A DNA stretch of 64,000 bases, taken from positions 42,109-106,108 of the forward strand of contig JAIXLO010000138.1 of the NCBI GenBank assembly GCA_026931325.1, in the 5' to 3' direction. Positions within the stretch are counted from its first letter, which is position 1. Every line of letters begins with the position of its first letter. The translations under genes were made by a program, and so were the position numbers. The notes under the pieces are model-generated. The model was not told where the DNA came from. It did no database searches and was given only the letters and a program-made list of their open reading frames with translations. Positions 36,124 through 45,672 of the stretch are shown here, piece by piece. The stretch is from Chitinophagales bacterium (lineage in GTDB: Bacteria > Bacteroidota > Bacteroidia > Chitinophagales > Chitinophagaceae).

Positions 36124-37491
36124 ATGAGAAAGACAATTTTAATTATTTTTTCTTTTTTAATTTTTCAACAAGTATTTGCACAAACTCAAAAAGTAGTTGC
36201 TGATAAAATTATTGGTCAAGTTGGTGATAAAATTATTTTACGTTCAGATGTTATTAATGCAATTGAAGATTATAAACGACAAGGACAAGCAGCACAATTA
36301 CCTCCAAATCCTGAATGTGCTTTTTTAGAAGGGCAATTAATACAAAAAGCATTGGTATTACAGGCAGAAAAAGATTCATTAACCATAAGTGATGAAGAAA
36401 TTGAAGCAGCATTAGACAATCAAATTCGTGGATTTATTCAAATGTATGGCAGTAAGGAAATGTTAGAAGAAATTTCTGGTCGTACTATTTATCAATTAAG
36501 AGAAGATTTCAGAGTTCCTTTTCGTGAAAAAAAATTGGCAGATTTGATGCGTAATAAAATTGTAGAAAGTGTAAAAATTACTCCTGCCGAAGTAAGAATT
36601 TTTTATAATAAAATTCCTAAAGATAGTTTACCTTTTTATGAAAGTGAAATAGAAGTAAGTCAAATTGTAAATACTCCAAAAGCTAATAAAGAAGTAGAAG
36701 ATTATGTAATAAAACAAATGTATGATTACAAAAGGCAAGTAGAAAATGGAACTAAAAAATTTGAAACATTAGCAAAAATGTATTCAGAAGATCCAGGTAG
36801 TAAGGATAATGGTGGTATGTATAATATTAATAGAACTGAAAAGTTTTGGGATAAAGATTTTTTACAAGGAGCATTTCGTTTAAAAGAAGGGCAAATTTCA
36901 AATGTTATTAGATCTAAATTTGGCTTTCACCTAATACAAATGGTAAGTAGAGTTGGTGATGATGCAGTGATAAGGCATATACTTAGAATACCTCCTATTA
37001 CTGATGATGAAATAGACTTATCTAAAGAAAAATTAGATTCAGTAAGACAAGATATTATTAATGGAAAAATAAGTTTTAGCGAAGCTGTAAATAAATATAG
37101 CGATGATGAAGAAAGTAAATTTAATGGAGGAGCAAAAGTTGGCCATGATGGTTCAACACATATAACAATAGATGAATTAGATAAAGAAACTGTAATGGCT
37201 ATTAAAGATTTAAAAGTAGGAGAATTATCAAAGCCATTAGTTTTTGAAGATAGAGGAGTAAAAAAAGTAAGAATAGTTTATTTAAAAAGCAGAACAGAAC
37301 CACATATTGAAAATTTGAGAGAAGATTATAATAAAGTTGCCACGAGAACATTAGAAGAAAAAAGACAAAAAGTGCTTGAAAATTGGTTTAAAGAGCATTT
37401 GCCTACTTATTATATTACCATTGATAAAGAATTTATTAATTGTGCCGATTTATTAGATTGGTGGCAATTTGTATCTAACAGAGAAAAATAG
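36124..37491 (+). CDS. surA: SurA-like periplasmic peptidyl-prolyl isomerase
   Basis: The 455-aa protein has a signal peptide (about 1-20, ending VFA), a SurA N-terminal chaperone domain (about 25-170, starting VVADKIIGQVGDKIILRSDV) and two parvulin domains: about 175-275 (YESEIEVSQIVNTP... then SEDPGSKDNGGMY and GFHLIQMVSR) and about 280-385 (AVIRHILRIPP... with YSDDEESKFNGGAKVG). SurA folds outer-membrane beta-barrels. It ends 6 bp from the convergent ABC-2 permease gene. The symbol is by similarity of architecture. Confidence 0.85.
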   Translation: MRKTILIIFSFLIFQQVFAQTQKVVADKIIGQVGDKIILRSDVINAIEDYKRQGQAAQLPPNPECAFLEGQLIQKALVLQAEKDSLTISDEEIEAALDNQIRGFIQMYGSKEMLEEISGRTIYQLREDFRVPFREKKLADLMRNKIVESVKITPAEVRIFYNKIPKDSLPFYESEIEVSQIVNTPKANKEVEDYVIKQMYDYKRQVENGTKKFETLAKMYSEDPGSKDNGGMYNINRTEKFWDKDFLQGAFRLKEGQISNVIRSKFGFHLIQMVSRVGDDAVIRHILRIPPITDDEIDLSKEKLDSVRQDIINGKISFSEAVNKYSDDEESKFNGGAKVGHDGSTHITIDELDKETVMAIKDLKVGELSKPLVFEDRGVKKVRIVYLKSRTEPHIENLREDYNKVATRTLEEKRQKVLENWFKEHLPTYYITIDKEFINCADLLDWWQFVSNREK

Positions 37492-37497
37492 TAATTA

Positions 37498-38322
37498 TTA
37501 TAAGTCTCTTTTTTGATAAATTTTAATACAAAAAAACCATATTGCTGAAGTAAGTATGCAAGTATAAAGTATGTGTAAGTTAATATCTGCAAGGCTTTGT
37601 TCATAAGCTATTTTATCAAACTTTCCTAAAAATGCTGCTGTAGGAATTAATTTATCTGAAATTTTTAAGGGTAAAAAATTAGCTAATTCTGGAAGTTTAA
37701 AATAAAACTTAAATATAGAGCCAAGTATTGGTTCTACAACTATTAAATAAAATAAAAAAATACCCAAGGAAATAAAAGAACGTTTTAAAATAAAACCTAC
37801 AAAAAATGCAATAGATAATTGAGCAAAAGTTTGAAGAAAAAATAAGAAAATATATTGTATCTGTTCATCCCATCTGGTTATTTGAAATTCACTTGAGTAA
37901 CTAATACCAAAAAATGCTGCAATAATTGTATAAACAACTGTTATGATAACAGTAATAATCAAAACATCTAATAACTTACTAATAATAAATTCATTTCTTG
38001 TCCATCCATCAATAATATTTTGCCTATTGGTTTTATAAGTATATTCATTTGCAATAATCATAATTATCAATATTGCTGGTACTATTAATAACCATGATGA
38101 AAAATATGCTACACTATGCCACACTTCTGGAAAAGCAAAAGGATTACCTATTAAAGTTTTCAATAATTCTGCTTCAACACTTTTCCTATCAGTAATACTT
38201 TCATAGACTTTTTGAAACAATAAATTAATACTTGGATAAGTTAATATTACAATTCCTAACATCCACCAAAAAGCTTTGTATTTTCTAAGTTTTAACCATT
38301 CTACCTTAATTAATGATATCAT
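37498..38322 (-). CDS. ABC-2 type membrane permease, orphan
   Basis: The 274-aa protein has about six TM helices with an N-terminal segment LIKVEWLKLRKYKAFWWMLG that is typical of ABC-2 permease subunits of the NatB/YhgE type, and an extracytoplasmic loop at about 45-70. It would export an unknown compound as part of an ABC transporter. No ATP-binding subunit lies beside it: the flanking genes are a convergent surA-like gene and a divergent M23 peptidase. The partner must be elsewhere. Confidence 0.7.
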   Translation of the reverse strand: MISLIKVEWLKLRKYKAFWWMLGIVILTYPSINLLFQKVYESITDRKSVEAELLKTLIGNPFAFPEVWHSVAYFSSWLLIVPAILIIMIIANEYTYKTNRQNIIDGWTRNEFIISKLLDVLIITVIITVVYTIIAAFFGISYSSEFQITRWDEQIQYIFLFFLQTFAQLSIAFFVGFILKRSFISLGIFLFYLIVVEPILGSIFKFYFKLPELANFLPLKISDKLIPTAAFLGKFDKIAYEQSLADINLHILYTCILTSAIWFFCIKIYQKRDL

Positions 38323-38522
38323 AATTTAAAAATTATTTTTTCAAAATTGTATAATAAAATTAGGAGTAAAGCTATTTATTTAATTCTTTTTAAAAAGAAA
38401 GAATATATAAATGGTTTTAATTTTCTAATAAAATAGTTTTTTTCTAATGTTAAATCATTGTTCAAGTATTTTAAACTCACTTTTCAAATCGGTGTAAGAG
38501 TATTAATTTTACAAACCATAAA

Positions 38523-39494
38523 ATGAAAAAAGTAAAATACTATTATAATACTCATACACTTCGATTTGAAAAAGTTGAAGTTCCGTTACGTGTAAAACTG
38601 TTACGAATTTTTGGATTTATAGCAGCAAGCCTCGTTACTGCTGCTCTTATTTTTTTTATTGCAGGAAGATTAATTGATAGCCCTGAAACAAAATTACTTC
38701 GTTTACAAAACGATGATTTAAAAGATAATTATGCTGCTATTCAAGAACGCACAAGACAATTAGAAATGAAAATTCTTGAATTGGAAGATAGAGATAATAA
38801 TGTGTATAGAAGTATTTTTGAAGCTCAGCCAATACCAGATAGTGCAAGAATAAAAGATATGGAAACAAAAAGAGAAGTTAAGTTGGTAGAAAATATGGGC
38901 GAAACAGATTTAGTAAAAAATATCACAGCTCAACTAAATAATCTTTCTTTAAGAGTTGCTTACCAAGCAAAAAGTTATAATGAAATTGATGAAATGGTTA
39001 AGAATAAAGAAAAATTATTAGCTGCAATTCCTGCCATACAACCAGTTAGCAATAAAAAATTAAAAAGAATAGCAAGTGGTTTTGGTAATAGAATTGACCC
39101 AGTTTATAAAATTCCAATATTTCATGCTGGGTTAGATTTTACTGCACCTTTAGGAACACCTATTTATGCAACAGCAGATGGTGTAGTAAAAACTGCAAAC
39201 TATAATGCTCATGGTTATGGAAATCATGTAGTCATTAATCATGGTTATGGTTATGAAACTTTATATGGTCACATGGTAAGAATAAAAGCAAAGCAAGGAC
39301 AACGCGTAAAGCGTGGTGAAGTAATTGGCTATGTTGGTAGTACAGGAAAAAGCACAGGTCCTCACTGCCATTACGAAGTACATAAAAATGGTCAATACGT
39401 AAATCCTATTTATTATTTCTACAATGACCTTACACCTGAACAATACGACAGATTATTAAAACTTGCTGCAGCAAGTAATCAAAGTTTAGATTAA
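38523..39494 (+). CDS. M23 family peptidoglycan endopeptidase
   Basis: The 323-aa protein has a short cytoplasmic N terminus, one TM (about 28-49), a coiled-coil region (about 57-100) and a C-terminal LytM/M23 domain (about 185-300). Zinc ligands are visible in HAGLDFTAPLGTPIYA (H...D) and GPHCHYEV (HxH), with YGNHVVINHGYG between. Such enzymes cleave cross-links in peptidoglycan during growth or division. All metal-binding motifs are intact, so it should be active and not an EnvC/NlpD-type activator lacking ligands. Confidence 0.88.
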   Translation: MKKVKYYYNTHTLRFEKVEVPLRVKLLRIFGFIAASLVTAALIFFIAGRLIDSPETKLLRLQNDDLKDNYAAIQERTRQLEMKILELEDRDNNVYRSIFEAQPIPDSARIKDMETKREVKLVENMGETDLVKNITAQLNNLSLRVAYQAKSYNEIDEMVKNKEKLLAAIPAIQPVSNKKLKRIASGFGNRIDPVYKIPIFHAGLDFTAPLGTPIYATADGVVKTANYNAHGYGNHVVINHGYGYETLYGHMVRIKAKQGQRVKRGEVIGYVGSTGKSTGPHCHYEVHKNGQYVNPIYYFYNDLTPEQYDRLLKLAAASNQSLD

Positions 39495-39517
39495 ATAATA
39501 TAAGCTACACCAAAATT

Positions 39518-41677
39518 TTATTTTCCTCCACCTGGACAATGTTGCTTAATATAATTAGTAAATAAAGTTGATAAATGAGTAAATGTCCCTTTTCCTTCTC
39601 TAATACTATGTGTACGATTAGGATAACTCATCAACGAAAATTGTTTATTGTATTTTACCAATTCATTTATCAATAATTCTGTATTTTGATAATGTACATT
39701 ATCATCGCCTGTGCCATGTATTACCAACAAATTTCCTTTTAATCCTTTAGCATGTGTAATAGCAGATGCTTGTATATAATCTTCTTTATTTTCTTGTGGT
39801 AAGCCCATGTAGCGTTCTTCATAAATATTATCATAAGTTAATCTGCTGGCAACTGGTGCAATAGCAATACCAGTTTTATAAATATCTCCATATTGAAACA
39901 TTAAGTTAAGTGTAGTAGAACCACCACCACTCCAACCCCAAACAGCAACTCTATCTTTATCTACATAATCCCATTTTAAAATTTCCTTTGCTGCCATTGC
40001 TTGATCTTTCACATTTAAAATACCTACTTTTTTGTAAATACATTTACGCCAAGCAGCACCTTTAGGAGCTGGTGTTCCTCTACCATCAAGGCTTATTTGT
40101 ATATAACCATCAGCAGCCATATTGCCTGTATATAAAAATGTACTTGCACTACCATAAGAATCTCTAACTGTTGTAGAGCCAGGTTCTGTATATACATAAA
40201 AAACAACAGGATATTTCTTAGTTGCATCAAAGTTTTTAGGCATAATTTTCCAACCATCCATTGTTACACCTTCTTCTGTTGTTACTGTAAAAAATTCTAT
40301 ACCATTATTATTTTTGGCTGTTTTAATTTCTCCTTTAATAGTACTACCTGTTTGTAAGTTTATCCATTCTTCAGAAGGAGGAGTTGTAATGTTTGAAAAA
40401 TTATGTTTTGCATAAAGTCCATTAGGAGAAATTTGATAACTATGTGTGCCTTGTTGTTCTTTAGATGAAAGTAATTCAGCATCTCCACTACCATCTAATT
40501 TTACTTTATACAAATATTTTTGTAAAGCATTATTAGGAGAAGCAGTAAAATAAACAAAACCATTCTTTTCATCAACCCCACAATAGTCAATCATATCATA
40601 ATTGCCTTTGGTAAGTAATGTTTCTTTTTTACCTTCATGACTAATTAAATAAATATGTCTCCATCCATCTTTTTCACTTATCCATAAAAAATCTTTTCCA
40701 TTATTTACCCATTCCCATCCTATAGGATTATCATTATTCCATCTGCTTTTTATATCAATCCATGCAGCATCAGACTCTTGATAAATATTTGAAGCTGCAC
40801 CAGTACTAATACTTAACAACATAATTTTACTTTGTTGTTGTTTTCTATCCAATTGCTGAATGATTAATTGTTGATTATTAGCCCACTCCATTCTTGGTAT
40901 ATAATGTTGTACAGAACTACCAGGTACGTTCATCCAAGTAGATTTTTGTGTAGCAATATTTACTACTGCAATTCTACAAGATGATGGATCTTCGCCAACT
41001 TTAGGATACTCAACAGGAATAGTAAAAGAATAGATAGAATCTGTATTATTAATCATTAAAAAATTTCTGATATTTCTTGCATCTAATTGCCAATAAGCAA
41101 TGTTTTTGCTATCTGCACTCCAACGAAAACCATCTCTACAACCAAACTCTTCTTCATACACCCAATCAAATGTTCCATTAATTATTCTATCTGTTCCATC
41201 TTTTGTTAGTGGTGTTATTTTTTGAGTAGCAATATCTTCTACATAAATATTATGCTCACTTACATAAGCAACTTTTTTTCCATCAGGCGAAATTTTTGCA
41301 AACATTAATGATGACTCAGGTAAGCCTTTTCCTAACTTTTTTAAAGTGTTTGTAGTTTTATTAAAAATGTAATAATCTCCTCTTGTTTCATAACGCCAAA
41401 CTTTTTTGGTATTTGTAAAAATTAAAAACACTTGTTCATCTGTACTTACAAAAAAATTTTTAATACCCAAAGCTGTACTTCCTTCTTGTGGAGTTAAATT
41501 TTCTTTATTTACTAAAACAATTTTTTCAAAACTTGGTAATTGATATTTTACAATTTCATTCTTTTCTGTTGCATAATATGCATCCCCAGCTTCATTCCAT
41601 TTAAAAGCACTACTACGTTGTGCATACATTGAAATACTTACACAAATACTAATTACAACAAGCAATATTTTTTTCAT
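39518..41677 (-). CDS. Exported S9 family (DPP-IV-like) peptidase
   Basis: The 719-aa protein has a signal peptide (about 1-19), an N-terminal beta-propeller (about 25-460) and an alpha/beta-hydrolase catalytic domain (about 470-719). The triad is Ser583 (WGWSGGGS), Asp658 (HGTGDDNVHYQN) and His690 (NRTHSI). The propeller carries the double-Glu region EEEFGCRDGFRWS, like the 'EE' of DPP-IV that binds the substrate N terminus. It should release X-Pro or X-Ala dipeptides from peptides in the periplasm. It is transcribed alone. Confidence 0.9.
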   Translation of the reverse strand: MKKILLVVISICVSISMYAQRSSAFKWNEAGDAYYATEKNEIVKYQLPSFEKIVLVNKENLTPQEGSTALGIKNFFVSTDEQVFLIFTNTKKVWRYETRGDYYIFNKTTNTLKKLGKGLPESSLMFAKISPDGKKVAYVSEHNIYVEDIATQKITPLTKDGTDRIINGTFDWVYEEEFGCRDGFRWSADSKNIAYWQLDARNIRNFLMINNTDSIYSFTIPVEYPKVGEDPSSCRIAVVNIATQKSTWMNVPGSSVQHYIPRMEWANNQQLIIQQLDRKQQQSKIMLLSISTGAASNIYQESDAAWIDIKSRWNNDNPIGWEWVNNGKDFLWISEKDGWRHIYLISHEGKKETLLTKGNYDMIDYCGVDEKNGFVYFTASPNNALQKYLYKVKLDGSGDAELLSSKEQQGTHSYQISPNGLYAKHNFSNITTPPSEEWINLQTGSTIKGEIKTAKNNNGIEFFTVTTEEGVTMDGWKIMPKNFDATKKYPVVFYVYTEPGSTTVRDSYGSASTFLYTGNMAADGYIQISLDGRGTPAPKGAAWRKCIYKKVGILNVKDQAMAAKEILKWDYVDKDRVAVWGWSGGGSTTLNLMFQYGDIYKTGIAIAPVASRLTYDNIYEERYMGLPQENKEDYIQASAITHAKGLKGNLLVIHGTGDDNVHYQNTELLINELVKYNKQFSLMSYPNRTHSIREGKGTFTHLSTLFTNYIKQHCPGGGK

Positions 41678-41884
41678 AACAATTGTTTTAAAAATGAAAA
41701 TAAAAGAATGTAACCTTATAAAAGAATACTAATTTATAAGTACTACAAAGTTTAAAGAAAAATATTTATTGAATTTTTAAAAAATGATGAATTTGCTTTC
41801 AAGAGCTAATCACTATTTTTTAATTTATTAGTTGATTTTGGTAATTAGGACGAAAGAGGTAATTAAGTTAATTAAGGAATAAGT

Positions 41885-41958
41885 TGTCAGTCTGACTTTA
41901 TCGAAGACGTTTAATTTAAGCATTCTACTCAAACGCTTTCGACAAGCTCAAGCTGACA
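41885..41958. repeat. Imperfect inverted repeat with 25-base arms
   Basis: Arms at 41885-41909 and 41934-41958 agree at 18 of 25 positions as reverse complements and enclose a 24-base loop. The right arm contains TTTCGACAAGCTCAAGCTGAC, a sequence type (CTTCGACAAGCTCAG...) that I recall as a widespread dispersed intergenic repeat in many bacterial genomes. It is more GC-rich than its surroundings. Confidence 0.65.
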
Positions 41959-42021
41959 TTTTATTTTATAATAAGAAAAAAACTAAATTCTAAAAACTAA
42001 ATCCGAAATCCTCTACTTTGG

Positions 42022-42060
42022 TTAATGAGAACACGAACCATGGTGGTGTTCTTTCGTTAA
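42022..42060. repeat. Near-palindrome centred on ACCATGGT
   Basis: The 39-base element runs from TTAATGA through GAACAC, ACCATGGT and GTGTTC to TTTCGTTAA. The arms TTAAYGA(AA)GAACAC pair across the centre, with a two-base insertion on one side and a small bulge. It may be a dispersed palindromic repeat or a protein-binding site. Confidence 0.55.
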
Positions 42061-42099
42061 AATATCTCTATCTCATTCAAAGAAGGAGAAATAACTCAA

Positions 42100-42136
42100 A
42101 GAAAATATAATTTCCCTCCACTAGAGGGCTAAGGGC
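42100..42136. repeat. Copy 2 of the CTCC/GGAG hairpin repeat
   Basis: AGAAAATATAATT followed by CCCTC-CACTA-GAGGG (stem 42114-42118 with 42124-42128) and a G-rich run. It shares the 13-base lead, CTCCACT and GAGGG with the element at 7927-7963. Confidence 0.6.
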
Positions 42137-42226
42137 TGGCTTTCTTTAATCAATTATTATCATTTTAACCTTCTTTAATATTTGATTTTCCTACATTTAC
42201 GCCTCAAAATATTGTAACAGAAATAC

Positions 42227-43708
42227 ATGAAACAATTATTTATCGTAGCAGGATTATTTTTTTTCGTTTCTGCTTATGGACAAAACAAAAAAAGTACAAC
42301 AGAAAAAAAATCTGTAAAAGAAGCTGAAACAACCAAAGGTCATAACATTGCCATAACTCTTACTCCTTATAAAAACTGTTGGATATATTTAGGAAGCTAT
42401 TATGGTAAAAGCAAATTATTAGCAGACAGTGCCTGGTTAAACGAAAAAAGTGAAGGTGTTTTTAAAGGAAATGAAAAACTTACAGGAGGAATTTATTTTG
42501 TTGTATCTCCATCAAAAAAATTAATTGAATTTGAATTATTAATGGACGATAAACAACATTTTAGTATTACTGCTGATACAACAAAAAGAGATAAACCAAT
42601 TATAAAAGGTTCTTTTGATAATGATTTATTTACTGCTTATTCAAAATTTTCTGGCGAAAAGGGTAGCCAGCTTCAACAAATAAAAGCAAGATTAACTTCT
42701 GCAACAACAAAAGAAGATTCTACTTCACTTAAAAATGAATATGCAAAAATTGAAAAAGAATTACAGGATTATAGAGAAAATATAAAAAAGAAATATCCTA
42801 ATTCATTACTTACTTTATTGTTTAATGTAATGAATAGGCCTGAAGCTCCTGCAATACCTGTTGTTGATGGAAAAGCAGATTCTGCTTATCCTTATCGTTA
42901 TGTAAAATATCACTATTGGGATAATGTAGATTTTTTTGATGATAGAATTTTAAGAACTCCTTTCTTTGATTCTAAAGTAGATGACTATTATAAATATTAT
43001 GTTAGTCCTGAAGCAGATTCTATTATTGCTGAGGTGAAATATATGTTGCTTTCTGCACGTACTGGTAAAGAAATTTTTCCTTATTTATTAATTAAGTTTA
43101 CTAATAAATATGTAAATCCTGAATACATGGGACAAGATAAAGTTTTTTTATACTTGTTTAATGAATATTATAGCAAAGGAGATACTATTTATTTAGATGC
43201 AGCTTCTCGTAAAATGATTTTTGAAAGAGCATATAGTTTAATGGCAAATCAAATTGGCGAGCCTGCACCACCACTTAAACTCACAGATACTTTAGGAGTA
43301 GTAAAATCTTTATATGATATTAATGCAAATTATACTTTAGTTGTTTTTTGGGATCCTCATTGTGGTCATTGTAAACATGAAATACCACGTATTGATAGCA
43401 TATATGAAGCAAAATGGAAAGGATTAGGAATGAAAATTTATGCTGTATATGTTTATAATGATAATGTACCAGATTGGAAAAAATTTATTAATGAAAAAGG
43501 TTTGCAAGATTGGACTCATGTATATCAAACACAAGAGGCAAGAGATTATGAAATTAAAAATAATATAGTAGGTTATAAACAACTTTATGATGCAAAAGTT
43601 ACACCCACATTATATTTGTTAGATGATAAAAAAAGAATATTAGCAAAACAGCTAACCATTGAACAACTTGATAATGTAATTAAAGAAAAAAATAAAAAAA
43701 CTAATTAA
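42227..43708 (+). CDS. Exported thioredoxin-like (TlpA-type) protein with DUF4369-like N-terminal domain
   Basis: The 493-aa protein has a signal peptide (about 1-18, ending AYG), an N-terminal domain with the DUF4369-like pattern (about 38-125), a helical middle region (about 130-335, DUF5106-like) and a C-terminal thioredoxin fold (about 340-490). The redox motif is DPHCGHCKHEIP (Cys379, Cys382) and the cis-Pro loop is VTPTLYLLD. It should act on disulfides of exported proteins. It is the first gene of a run with a PpiC foldase (5 bp later), cdsA and recR, so a role in envelope-protein folding fits. Confidence 0.85.
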   Translation: MKQLFIVAGLFFFVSAYGQNKKSTTEKKSVKEAETTKGHNIAITLTPYKNCWIYLGSYYGKSKLLADSAWLNEKSEGVFKGNEKLTGGIYFVVSPSKKLIEFELLMDDKQHFSITADTTKRDKPIIKGSFDNDLFTAYSKFSGEKGSQLQQIKARLTSATTKEDSTSLKNEYAKIEKELQDYRENIKKKYPNSLLTLLFNVMNRPEAPAIPVVDGKADSAYPYRYVKYHYWDNVDFFDDRILRTPFFDSKVDDYYKYYVSPEADSIIAEVKYMLLSARTGKEIFPYLLIKFTNKYVNPEYMGQDKVFLYLFNEYYSKGDTIYLDAASRKMIFERAYSLMANQIGEPAPPLKLTDTLGVVKSLYDINANYTLVVFWDPHCGHCKHEIPRIDSIYEAKWKGLGMKIYAVYVYNDNVPDWKKFINEKGLQDWTHVYQTQEARDYEIKNNIVGYKQLYDAKVTPTLYLLDDKKRILAKQLTIEQLDNVIKEKNKKTN

Positions 43709-43713
43709 AGTAT

Positions 43714-45648
43714 ATGATGAGAAAAATATTTTTTATAGCATTATTGGCATTTAATTTTCAGAATATTAATGCTCAAACATTATTTACTTATGGTAAAAAA
43801 TCTGTTACTAAAAAAGAGTTTTTAAAAGCTTTTGATAAAAACCCATCTCCTACAGAAACAGATAGAAAAAGTGCATTAAAAGAATATTTAGATTTATACA
43901 TAAACTATAAACTAAAAGTTCAAGCAGCTTATGATGATAAATTAAATGAGCAGCCTTCTTTTAAAAATGAAAGTGAAAGTTTTAAAAAGCAATTAGCTGA
44001 AAATATCATTAACAATGAAGCTAATATTGATCAGTTAATACAAGAAGCATTTGAACGTAGTCAAAAAGATATTCATGTAGCTCAGGTTTTTATTGAATTA
44101 AAACCTGGTGTAGATAATATTTATGCTTATAAACAAATACAAAAAGCATATAACGAACTAAAACAAGGAAAAGATTTTTTATCAGTTGTAAAAGAATTTT
44201 CTAACGATGAAAGTACAACACAATCTAATGGAGACTTAGGCTACATTACAGTATTTACGCTTCCATACGAATTTGAAAATGAAATTTACAAATTAAAAGA
44301 AGGAGAATTTTCTGCTCCTTATAAAAGTAGTTTAGGCTACCATATTTTTAAAAATGTTTCTGAACGAAATGCAGTAGGTAAAAGAAAAGTTGCACAAATA
44401 TTATTAGCAGTTCCTAATGATGCAACAGAAGCATTGAAACTTAATTTAAAAAGCCTTGCAGATAGTATTTATCATTTAGCAACAACAGACCAAATTAGTT
44501 TTGAAAGATTGGTTGATATTTATAGTAATGATAGAGCAACTGCAGGAAACCAAGGAATTATTCCTGAAGTTGGTATAGCACAATTTAGTCCAGAGTTTGA
44601 GCAACAGGTTTTTGCCTTACAACAAAAAGGAGAAATTAGTAAACCATTTTTAACACAATATGGTTGGCACATTGTTAAGTTATTAGATATAATGCCTATT
44701 AGTACAGATAAAACAGATCCTATAACAGTTTCTACATTAAAACAACAAGTTGAAAGAACAGGAAGATTATCTTATGCTAAAAAAAATTTAGTAAATAAAT
44801 GGATGACCTTATGCAAGTTTAAGGAAGAACCTATTGACGAAAAAGAATTTATGTCTTTTACTGATAGTGCAGCAATAGATGGTTCTTTAGAAGGTTTTAA
44901 GAATATAAAACAAGAAACAGTTTTATTTTCTTTTCAAAAACAAAAAATTACAGCAAACGATTGGGCAAAATTTGTAAGAGCAATAAAACAAAGTGGCAAT
45001 ACTATGGGCAAATTACAAACAATGGTATTATTAAAAGAATATGAAAAATTAAAGTGTAATGATTATTATCAAGAACACATAGAAGACTTTTATCCTTCTG
45101 TAAAAGAACAAAGTAAAGAATTTGATGAAGCTAATTTACTTTTTGGTGTAATGGATAAATATGTTTGGAATAAAGCAAATGAAGATACTACTGGTCTAAG
45201 AAATTATTATGAACAACATAAAAATAAATATCAATGGCAGCCTGGCATTACTGCAATAGTTGTTACTACAGCAAATAAACAAACAGCTACTGCATTAATT
45301 GATAGTTTTAAAATTGGTATTGAAAACTGGAGAACTGTTGTAAGTAACTATGGACCATCAGTTCTTGTTGATAGTAGTAGATTTGAAAATAATCAATTAC
45401 CTATAACTCAAACAATAGAAAATAATGTAGGCTTTATTAGTGAAGCAGAAAAAAATAATAACGATGACTCTTATACTTTCATTTATGTAACAGCAGTTCA
45501 CAATACACCAGAAATAAGAAGCTTTGATGATGCAAGAGGCTTGGTAACAAACGACTATCAACAATTATTAGAAAAAAAATGGATTGAAAGCCTAAAAAGG
45601 AAATACCCTGTAAAAATTAATCAAGCAGTATGGAATACAATTAAGTAA
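43714..45648 (+). CDS. Periplasmic PpiC/parvulin-type foldase
   Basis: The 644-aa protein has a signal peptide (about 1-20, ending INA), an N-terminal helical domain (about 25-115) and two parvulin domains (about 118-215, with HVAQVFIELKPG and YSSLGYHIFKNVSER-like closing; and about 222-325, with KRKVAQILLAVPN and QYGWHIVKLLD). The C-terminal 310 residues (KYQWQPGITAIVVTT, then SFDDARGLVTNDYQQ) may hold a further degenerate unit. It lies 5 bp after the thioredoxin-like gene. Two adjacent ATGs are possible starts. Confidence 0.82.
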   Translation: MMRKIFFIALLAFNFQNINAQTLFTYGKKSVTKKEFLKAFDKNPSPTETDRKSALKEYLDLYINYKLKVQAAYDDKLNEQPSFKNESESFKKQLAENIINNEANIDQLIQEAFERSQKDIHVAQVFIELKPGVDNIYAYKQIQKAYNELKQGKDFLSVVKEFSNDESTTQSNGDLGYITVFTLPYEFENEIYKLKEGEFSAPYKSSLGYHIFKNVSERNAVGKRKVAQILLAVPNDATEALKLNLKSLADSIYHLATTDQISFERLVDIYSNDRATAGNQGIIPEVGIAQFSPEFEQQVFALQQKGEISKPFLTQYGWHIVKLLDIMPISTDKTDPITVSTLKQQVERTGRLSYAKKNLVNKWMTLCKFKEEPIDEKEFMSFTDSAAIDGSLEGFKNIKQETVLFSFQKQKITANDWAKFVRAIKQSGNTMGKLQTMVLLKEYEKLKCNDYYQEHIEDFYPSVKEQSKEFDEANLLFGVMDKYVWNKANEDTTGLRNYYEQHKNKYQWQPGITAIVVTTANKQTATALIDSFKIGIENWRTVVSNYGPSVLVDSSRFENNQLPITQTIENNVGFISEAEKNNNDDSYTFIYVTAVHNTPEIRSFDDARGLVTNDYQQLLEKKWIESLKRKYPVKINQAVWNTIK

Positions 45649-45672
45649 TTTTATCATTATTGAAAATTATTT

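Larger units (their letters stand above)
41678..42226. other. 549-bp gene-free region rich in inverted repeats
   Basis: This is the only gap above 300 bp. I find no credible ORF, tRNA or rRNA. It separates divergently transcribed genes (DPP-IV-like peptidase and thioredoxin-like protein), so it must hold both promoters; a TACATTTA element at 42192-42199 is a weak candidate for the rightward one. Its middle holds three separate repeat-like elements, listed below. Confidence 0.7.
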
